A stretch of DNA of 64,000 bases from NCBI RefSeq assembly GCF_027744825.2, contig NC_071334.1, positions 33,821,937-33,885,936 on the forward strand, written 5' to 3'. Position 1 is the first letter of the stretch; every line of letters begins with the position of its first letter. This DNA is from Synchiropus splendidus (Eukaryota > Chordata > Actinopteri > Syngnathiformes > Callionymidae). Below are positions 34,951 through 64,000 of the stretch, in pieces. A program made the position numbers and the translations under genes. Under the pieces are notes generated by a model that worked only from the letters and a program-made list of their open reading frames with translations, had not been told where the DNA came from and did no database searches.

Positions 34951-37409
34951 AGGTCAGATTTATCGATCATGAAGGAAATGTTCCCTGATCAAGGTGACGT
35001 GAGCAACTCACTCTCTCTCTCAGACCTGATGGTATCTGAATCAGTAGAGATGACACCAACTTTATGACAGACATGGGAAGGCTTCTGGCCCCAGAGATGA
35101 TGTATGTGTGTGTTTACACGTGTGCTTATGTGTGTACTTTTGTGTGTGAACGAGATAGGCAAGGCTGACAAATAGTCACGTGTGTGTGCCTGTGTGCGTC
35201 TGTCTATAGTACTACACGATAGGCCAAAGAAGGTCTGAGTAGTTTTGCGCATTATATTTTACACAGTGTGTGTTTGCCAGCATGCATAATGGACAATGTG
35301 TGTGTGGCTCAAGTTCGCATTTACTTGTGTGTCAGTGGTAAAGTATATGTCATAATGTGGGCATTTCATTTGTGTGCTTCAATGTATGTTGGTGCATTAG
35401 GTGTGTGTGTAAATATGACTACATTTTATTGCTTCTGTGTCTTTTGTGCGCGTACCGGGATGAAGTTAATTGACTTTTCTGCGAGTGAAGTGTGTGTGGT
35501 TGTATCCCAGTGTGAACCATTATCAATGCAGACTTTTTGAATACAAATGTGTACATTGAGGCACATTCAATTTGTGGCAGATTCATTTGTGTTTGTATGC
35601 TCCTTCATGCATGTGTGTATGCATTGGTATCTGAACGCAAATGTGTTAATGTGTCGGGTGCGAATATGTTCATTTATTCATAAGAATGCCGTTTATATTC
35701 AACCGACATCCCTGGGTGTGTTTAAATGTGTAGAGGTGCTGTGTGGACTTGTCCGAGCTGTGCTGCTTCTTGTGCCGAAGAAATGCTGCCACCGAGCGGT
35801 AAGCGGAAGCACTACATCTACGTTGGCGTTTCAGTTTTAGTATTTTTGATAACGTTTGGATTACTATGTAAACCAGTTAAGAACAAAAGACACTTTTATC
35901 CAACCACAAAACTTTACTCTCACCAGTCACTTACAAAAAAAATACTTTCTTTCAAAGCAAAAAAATATACATAATACAAAAGTCGAGCGGAGACAACGAC
36001 AGTGACGTCATTCATGTTTCACAAAGAGAAACACTATTTGTATTCAGAAGCGCAACACGTTTGAAGTGATGTCCAAACACTGAGCTGCAGTTTGGTCGCA
36101 CAGCACACATCATGAAATGTTTTTACAGCACGACAGCATTGTAAGTGACATCATCAGATTAGCTGATATAAAAAATATATTTTTCGATAGTTCAAATTTG
36201 GCTATTTAAATGGAAAAATACATTTCACACCTTTATTTGACCGCAATTTAAACAAAAACATTTTAGAGCTTCCTCCCGCGATCCTAGAAAATTATGTGTG
36301 GAGGGCCATGAAACTGCTGAGTCACTTAGTCAGTTCTGTAAGAGTGCAATATTAAAACACATTTTTTGGTCTCGAGCTACAAAACTGCATCAAATTTGGT
36401 TGAGTTTAGACACACATATTAAAAGAGCTATCACTGGAGTTGAATCTAACCTTCCTCTAAACTCAGTTGTCCATCTACTGAAGCACTCACAGCACAGATG
36501 TACCACAAATTTCCAACAACTGGAAACCTGGAAGTTGTCACTTTTTTCAAATTCACATTTGGCTGTTTGCTTGCCAATTGAGGCATCTTCATATTCATTT
36601 TTATGGGTAAATATTTGTCTGTTGCTCAAACTTCAAAACTAAAATGACTCAACTACCACCTACAATGGTCACCTCACCTTTAATGGTAGTAATAAGCTGG
36701 CTCCAGCTCACCCATGATGCTTTCAAGCAGGAGGTAAACACGAGAATATTTGATGCAAAAATATGAACTTTCTTCAAGACCCTGCAGCAATGCATCATGG
36801 GTGCTACAAGATGAGCACAAGCTCTACAGTTTGATTTCAGGTGGAAGATTGGTGCGGCCTTCGTTTGAACAGACACCAGTCAGAGCTGGTCCTCGCTCCT
36901 CGCAGCTCGAGGTGAACAGGATGTTTGTCCAAAAGCAGGAAGGGAGGCCTGTCAGTAGTCTCAGCACACGGTTGGAGCCAAAGAGCTCCTGACGACAACA
37001 CAAAGAAACCGAACTCCCAAGCAAGGAAACAAAAAATGTGTCGGAAAGAGACACAAACACTCGTCAATGTGGAAAACAAATGTTATCCTGCTCAGCCTTG
37101 AGCAGCTTTGGCATTCAGGTTGCAGAACTTTTGGTCCTCCAGGTTCAGGTGTCCAAACCGCTTCTCCATAATGGACCAGTGTGGACAGCACGTGGCCCCT
37201 CGTCTGGAGACCGGACTCATCTGAAGACAAATCAGTTGGAGAAGTGAAGCGCAGCTAAAGAAGCACTTCCACATTGCAGACTCAAGATCTTCTGCTCCTG
37301 ACGCTGATCATGTTTGTCGCAGGTCAGGCTGAGTGAGTCCATGAGACTGTGTCCAAGAGCCATGCAGCTGGAGGCGACTCATTTTTAACCTTCAACAAAA
37401 AGTTGCTGC
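34951..37409. other. Non-coding stretch with TG-rich tract
   Basis: About 35090-35720 is a worn TG-rich tract (tgtgtgtgt broken by acac and atg words) that yields Cys/Val-rich false frames. No exon was recognised, though a small last exon of the minus-strand FAM174 gene could hide at the right end. Confidence 0.45.
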
Positions 37410-39552
<2,143 letters not shown>

Positions 39553-39693
39553 GGTTCTGCTGACGAAATGAAGGTAAGAAGCGGGCTTCTTGATGCGGAA
39601 CTGGAACCGGGTCAGGTCCACGTCACAAACCCGCTCGCGAGCTTTGTTGACATAAACTAAATCCCACACTAGGAAGTTCTTGTTGTCGTTGGC

Positions 39694-39701
39694 TGACGTC
39701 A
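39694..39701. promoter_or_regulatory. Perfect CRE palindrome upstream of fam174c
   Basis: TGACGTCA lies about 142 bp before the chosen ATG, in GC-richer sequence. This is the consensus CREB/ATF site and is usually found near transcription starts. Use is inferred. Confidence 0.5.
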
Positions 39702-40164
39702 TCGACTACGTGGCGGTTTTCTTTTTATCCCGAGTCTTGTCTTACAGGTTTAAAGTTTACACCTGCGAGTCCACATGAGGGTGGTCATAATCGCTAGTAG
39801 GCTGGAATAATGAAGCCCATTCCGCCCGATAAAACCAAACAAACTGGTGGACAGTCACTGGTGGAAGAAAAGTTGCGTTCTTATAGTTCTTATTAGTAAA
39901 ACACTCATTGCTGTTACTATTACATTCGTGGGGACGTACGTCAAACATGTATGCGACTGACAAAACATTTGGAAATTTGGAACCGTTTGTACACAGAATG
40001 CTCTCACATGCGTTCAATATAGTGCACATATGTGGAGTCTCTGACATACTGTATGTACACTACTGTGACACTTTTGTAGACCAAATGAGTTGCAAAATGA
40101 ATAAAAAATACAGTCATTGACAAGGTTAGAAATAATGATTATTTGAATTGATAATTTTCTCCTT

Positions 40165-40280
40165 TAAACCTTGTTATTTTATTTTATTTTATTAAAAGCA
40201 CTTTATTTCGAAGCACTTTCCTAGTTGGTGGAACCCCCACTTACCATGGCAATAAATTCTGATTCTGATTCAGATTTTGT
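40165..40280 (-). mobile_element. LINE 3' tail fragment, inverted relative to its neighbour
   Basis: On the minus strand it reads 'gaatcagaatcagaatttat', 'tgccatgg', 'caccaactaggaaagtgctt' and then an A/T-rich end with repeated AATAA and AAAAT. The same words appear in opposite orientation at about 40345-40440. Confidence 0.6.
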
Positions 40281-40344
40281 CAAAGACGGCTCCTTTTGCA
40301 ACAATTACTGTGCAGCATTGCGGACCTTTGGTATATTCTAGCTC

Positions 40345-41600
40345 AGAATCTGAATCAACTTTACTGCCATGGACAGTGGGGATACCACCAACTAGGAAAG
40401 TGCTTTGGAATAAAGTGCTGTCAATAAAATAAAATAAGAAAGGCTGATCACAAATTCAATAGTCTGACGGCCGAGGGGAAGAAGCTGTTCCTGTGACGGG
40501 AGGTTCCATGACGGCAGTCCATGACCAGGGTGAGAAGGGTCGGCTCTGATCCGACCTGCACGTCTCTGGGTCCTGGAGACATACTGGTCCTGAAGAGGTG
40601 GCAGGCTGCAACCGATCTTCTCAGCGTTCTGAGAAGGGACTGTAATTCTCCTGAAGTCCAGGATCATCTCCACTGTCTTCTGGGCGTTCAGCTCCAGGTT
40701 GTTGTGGCTGCACCAGGACACCAGCCGCTCCACCTCCCTCCTGTAAGCCGGCTCATCTCCATCTGAGATGAGCCCGATGATGGTGGTGTCGTCCGCAAAC
40801 TTGATCAGCTTCACGGACTCGTGGCTGGAGGTGCAGCAGTTGGTGTACAGAGAGAAGAGCCATGGAGAGAGAACACAGCCCTGAGGAGACCCGATGTTGA
40901 GGGTCCGAGTGTCAGAGACAGCCGTCCCCAGCTGCACACGCTGACTCCGGCTTGTCAGGAAGTCTCTAATCCATTTAAAGAGGGAGTCAGGCACGTTGAG
41001 CTGGCGAAGCTCGTCTTCAAGCAGAGCTGGGGGAATCGTGTTAAAGGCAGAGCTGAAGTCTACAAAACAGGATCCTGGCATAGGTTATTGGGCAGTCCAG
41101 ATGCTGCAGAACGAAATGGAGGGCCTGGTTCACTGCATCGTCCACAGATCTGTTGGCTCTGTAGGCAAACTGCAATGAGTCCAGGTGAGAAGCAGTGATG
41201 GATTTCAGGTGAGAAAGAACCAGGCGCTCAAAGGACTTCATGACCACAGACGTCAGTGCCACCGGTCTGTAATCATTCAGTCCTGTGATCCTGGCCTTCT
41301 TGGGAACAGGGATGATAGTGGAGGACTTAAAGCAGACAGGAACATGACAGGACACCAAGGAAGCATTGAAGATGTACGTGAACACTGGAGTCAGCTCAGC
41401 AGCACAATGATTCAGGATGGCAGGGGAAACGCTGTCATCCTGCGTGGGGGGGCACGTGGCTTGTAGTTAGTGACCACCTTGAGACCTCTCCACACTGCAG
41501 CCGAGTCATTGGCTGAGAACTGCTGCCTAAGTCTGTGGCCCTCATCTCTGTAACCTCAGTAATCTTCTCGAGTCTCTTGTTCCAGTTTGTCACAGTCAGA
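40345..41600 (-). mobile_element. Decayed non-LTR retrotransposon (LINE) reverse transcriptase
   Basis: The minus strand encodes reverse-transcriptase motifs in order: [20 protein letters not shown] and [14 protein letters not shown] in one frame (about 41385-41090), then [34 protein letters not shown] and the catalytic KFADDTTIIG in another (about 41070-40690). The switch is explained by one extra T in the ATCCTGTTTTGTAGAC stretch near 41065. Upstream wording near 41500 ([18 protein letters not shown], out of frame in places) is typical of this LINE group in fish. Several frame breaks show it is a dead copy. I place it in the CR1/L2/Rex1-like set but not further. Plus-strand frames here are shadows. 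Confidence 0.85.
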
Positions 41601-42521
41601 TCGGTGAACAGAACCTCACATGAATATTATGTGATTTACAAATCTCATTTTGGCAGCTTCTCAGGTTTCACTTCTAATCCTGCTTGATAGTCGTTGCGTC
41701 TTCTGTCTCCCTCTTGTCCGTCCTGATGTTTTCTCCTCAGGATTTAACGCTTTTAATCCCACTGCTGCCGCTGCTGCTTAGAGCCCTGATGCACACGTTT
41801 CTCTTTCATGGATGAAATTAATCCAATTTGACCCGCAGAGTGATACGAACCCTTATATAAACAAATGTGACGATCGGTTTAATCATATGTCTCTCTCTGT
41901 CGACACACTGTGCTGCTTCTTTCTAATCTATTCCGGGACTGTAATGCACTTGTTTGGATGCTTACTCTGCATACAACCAGGAGTGGAACTGAACTGAATG
42001 TCACAAGGAATATTACCCCATGTGACAGGTTTGTGTCGACACAGCAGAAGGTTTACTCATAACAGACACAAAAGGAAAACGGTTTGGAGGTGGTCCTGTT
42101 GGCTTGTCAGACTGCAGCTCGCATTGTGCTCCATAGATCTGTGTACAGATCAGCCCTGATGTTGTTGAAGTCGTCCTCCTAAAATCCAACATACTTCACA
42201 CTCGTGCCTTTTATGTTGGTCGATCGGTAACTGTCACGTGACATGCTGCCAAAGTAAACAAACCCATCACGGTTTTTGTTTATAATTAGTATAGGCGAAC
42301 AAATGATTTCTCATCTTTAAATTTTGTTTGAGTTGCTGTTTTGAATGTAGCCATTAGATTAGTGTGACCATTTTACATAGGTAAACTCAAGGTCGGTTAG
42401 GTTTGTCTAAAACCTACGTGCTGTGTTCATTCAGCTCATCATTAAGCTAGTTAAATGACAAAATGAAGGTTCTCAGCGTCCTAATTTAAACATATTAAAA
42501 ATACTAACGTTATTTACATGA

Positions 42522-42523
<2 letters not shown>
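41601..42523. other. Non-coding stretch between LINE and microsatellite
   Basis: AT-rich, with no exon or clear repeat seen. Confidence 0.5.

Positions 42524-42607
<84 letters not shown>
42524..42607. repeat. (TA)42 microsatellite
   Basis: An uninterrupted TA run of 84 bp, the longest pure dinucleotide run in the window, starting about 0.9 kb before the camk4 start codon. Confidence 0.97.
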
Positions 42608-42610
<3 letters not shown>

Positions 42611-42689
42611 GTGTGTCTTATCCCATATACGGTCTTGGCTGCCGGTTCTATTCCAGCTGGCTCAGAGGCTCCAGATGTACATTTATGTA

Positions 42690-43463
42690 TTTAGGTTACT
42701 TCTGTATTTAGTGGCTGATACTTGACTGGCCGCTGGGCGGACCAGTCAAAGCGTGGAGGAGCAGGCAGGCTCTGCTGTGATTGGTCAGTTAGGTGACAGG
42801 GGCGGGGCTGTGAGATTACAGCAGCGCCTCTCTCAGCAGATCCAGCGGACATCTGGAGCATCTCTGCCCGGGCACCAAAGCTGCCGCCTCCGACATCCCG
42901 CACCGACTCTCCCGGGTTTCACCGCCAGTGTCCCGTCTGCAACCGCCGAGTTGTTGTTTCGGGTCTTCCTTCGGGACCACCGCGGGGACGTGCCGACGCG
43001 TTCCGCCGGTTAAAAACACGGAAACACAAGTGCAACCCCGGAGGAGGCTTCTGGACCGGACCGTGCCAACATCCGAGGAGATCCAAGGCCCGATGGAAGC
43101 TGAGACACATCTGGATCTGTCGCGTCTGGGAGCGGGTTCCTTCATCCATCTGGACTAGGCTTGTCTGCCTGGTTCCGTTTGGATTCTGCTGTTTCACCTG
43201 CAGCAAACCAAATTGACGAACCTGATAGAGAGTTTGAGAGAGGCGGATCCTCCCGGTCTGGATTAGAGCCCATCAGGATCATGAATCACCACCCCTTTGC
43301 TTCTCTAATCTGAGTTTTATCGAGCTGGATTTAAATCTGACATTTCGTCTGGATTACTCTGCTTCTGGTTCGGAACGGATCTCATCTGACCCGGTTTGAA
43401 CCTGTCTCTGGTCTCGGGTTGAGTCCTCGGTGCTGGTTTTAGAGAGGAGTGACTCTTGCCATC
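42690..43463 (+). promoter_or_regulatory. camk4 promoter / 5' UTR region, GC-rich
   Basis: This block is richer in GC and CpG than its flanks (CCGCGGGG, GACGTGCCGACGCG, CCCCGGAGG) and leads into the start codon in a strong context (GCCATCATGC). A CCAAT-like ATTGGTC (42780-42786) and a GGGGCGGGGC box (42799-42808) sit upstream. No TATA box is obvious, as expected for a CpG-type promoter. The transcription start is not placed. Confidence 0.5.
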
Positions 43464-63149
<19,686 letters not shown>

Positions 63150-63472
63150 TCATGTGGATGGCTGATGTGCGTTCAGGTGTTTTGTGCAGAGCCTGCGTCT
63201 GTAAACTTGTCCATCTTCGACTGTCCCACACCAGAACTTGGATCTGCTACTCCACTCCTCTGCTGAAACCTTCCAGACTGAAGTGGCGCTGTAGCCGTTA
63301 CCATTCTCTGCTGTCACCTCGACCGATGCAGTCATGATCTGCTCATCAACCCACCACAGGACGTCCTGCAGTGGAGACCTGAGACGTGTGACCACACAGA
63401 CCAGCAGCTGTGGAGACTCTGGGTCCTCACTGAGATGAACTGGAGACACGAGCTGCACCTCGGGACCACAAC
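63150..63472 (-). CDS. Ig-like gene exon 3: C1 domain, terminal exon
   Basis: The acceptor TCTGCACAG is followed by GT, completing a Gly codon, then CGPEVQLVSPVHLSEDPESP and on through the Cys-Trp-Cys core to TGA at 63152-63150. No GT donor is usable between Cys146 and the stop, supporting a terminal exon. Confidence 0.78.
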
Positions 63473-63804
63473 CTGTGCAGACAGAGACAAAGACATGTTT
63501 GAGATGATTTTGCTTGGAATATGAGACTGAAGAACTCACCTGCCGCTCTGTTGTGAGAATGATAGGAATCATGTTCATCATGTGTTGCTGCTCCTCCTGA
63601 GGTCACCAACAGACGTGTCTCTTCACTGAAGACCACCGAGAACGAAGCACTTTGTTTCCTGGTCGGAGGTGGGATGCAGAGAACCAAGCAAACTGACCTA
63701 CAGGAGGAGAAAACTGGCTCACGCACTGACCACAGAGCAGACTGTTGAAGCAGCTGGTCATCATCTCACCCCAGCAGGACCATGCAGACCGCCACTGTGT
63801 CCAT
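63150..63804 (-). CDS. Secreted J-like plus immunoglobulin C1-domain protein without a V domain, 171 aa
   Basis: Three minus-strand exons join in frame: 63804-63770, 63697-63540 and 63472-63150. The introns are only 72 and 67 bp. Residues 1-19 are a hydrophobic signal peptide (MDTVAVCMVLLGSVCLVLC). Residues 31-45 read FSVVFSEETRLLVTS, which resembles an antigen-receptor J strand (FGxGTxLxVT) with the FGxG altered to FSEE. Residues 66-160 form a C1-type Ig domain: Cys90 in LLVCVV, Trp105 in DVLWWVD, the YSATSVWKVSAEEW strand and Cys146 in KFWCGTV, 56 residues after Cys90. The end RRRLC (Cys160) recalls the RR..C terminus of immunoglobulin light chains, where that cysteine bonds the heavy chain. 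There is no membrane segment, and the domain exon is terminal, as in light chains. The layout equals that of mammalian lambda5 (IGLL1). Alternatives are a pre-TCR-alpha-like or other C1-domain protein. No symbol is given. Confidence 0.72.
63540..63697 (-). CDS. Ig-like gene exon 2: end of signal peptide and J-like strand
   Basis: The acceptor CTCCTGTAG and donor G|GTGAGT are both good. The frame continues from exon 1 and into exon 3. The last 20 residues (GAATHDEHDSYHSHNRAAG region) form a polar linker before the domain. Confidence 0.72.
63770..63804 (-). CDS. Ig-like gene exon 1: start of signal peptide
   Basis: It encodes MDTVAVCMVLL and two bases of Gly12, ending at GG|GTGAGA. The ATG was chosen because joining it to exon 2 gives one continuous hydrophobic leader. 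Confidence 0.68.
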
Positions 63805-64000
63805 CCTGGAGACTCGTCCTTCTTCACTCAACTGGAAGGACAATAGATGTTCGGCGAAATGTGGGTCTCCATCTGCTTTCGACAGATAGTTCTATCAGCC
63901 ACCGACCGCTCCTGTATTACATCTGCTATACTAACATACTAATCTATAATGTGATGGTCATTGCAGTATTATTATTGTTGTTATTATAGTTATCGTTAGT

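Noticed and set aside
39553..39702. Amino-terminal extension of fam174c from ATG 39702
   Set aside because: It would place 50 residues before the signal peptide and overlaps the probable promoter with a CRE; the shorter start gives normal family length.
40521..41466. Plus-strand frames of 60-125 codons
   Set aside because: Shadows of the LINE reverse transcriptase on the minus strand.
43449..43463. Upstream extension of camk4 exon 1 from a GTG codon
   Set aside because: The ATG at 43464 has a better context and fits the family start; GTG starts are not expected in this kind of gene.

Overview
The window looks like nuclear DNA of a ray-finned (teleost) fish. Genes are split into small exons with GT-AG introns, there is no operon structure, CA, TA and AAT microsatellites are abundant, and there are decayed fish-type LINE and interspersed repeats. 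I could support five protein-coding genes, all by joining exons at splice sites and checking the reading frame across each junction.

Layout, left to right. Positions 1-16771 hold no exon I can support and are probably the tail of a long first intron of an ephrin-A gene. Three exons of that gene, efna2 on the plus strand, follow at 16772-17061, 20610-20675 and 21297-21427; its signal-peptide exon was not found. After a non-coding stretch comes a three-exon plus-strand bHLH gene of the TAL/LYL family (30260-31338), with a TATA box and GATA sites upstream. About 2 kb beyond it lies a pair of inverted copies (33304-33541 and 34739-34950) of a roughly 200 bp element rich in GATA, CACC-type, CCAAT and E-box motifs. 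A two-exon minus-strand FAM174-family gene (fam174c-like, 37410-39552) follows, then a frameshifted LINE reverse-transcriptase remnant (about 40391-41600). An eleven-exon plus-strand camk4 (CaM kinase IV, 43464-57527) comes next. At the right edge is a minus-strand three-exon gene (63150-63804) encoding a signal peptide, a J-like strand and one immunoglobulin C1-type domain that ends at a light-chain-like C-terminal cysteine.

Context. In human, FAM174C and EFNA2 are neighbours on 19p13.3, while FAM174A, EFNA5 and CAMK4 lie together on 5q21-22. This fish block has the 19p-type ephrin and FAM174 but also keeps a CAMK4, so it may preserve an ohnolog that mammals lost. The bHLH gene may be an extra TAL/LYL paralogue of the same paralogon.

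The best candidates for something undescribed are (1) the V-less J-C immunoglobulin gene, which has the architecture of mammalian lambda5 surrogate light chain; (2) the inverted duplicated GATA/CACC element beside a TAL-family gene; and (3) the bHLH gene itself, which carries a DSGxxS phosphodegron-like motif in a novel tail. All similarity statements come from reading the sequence and from memory of the families; no search was run.
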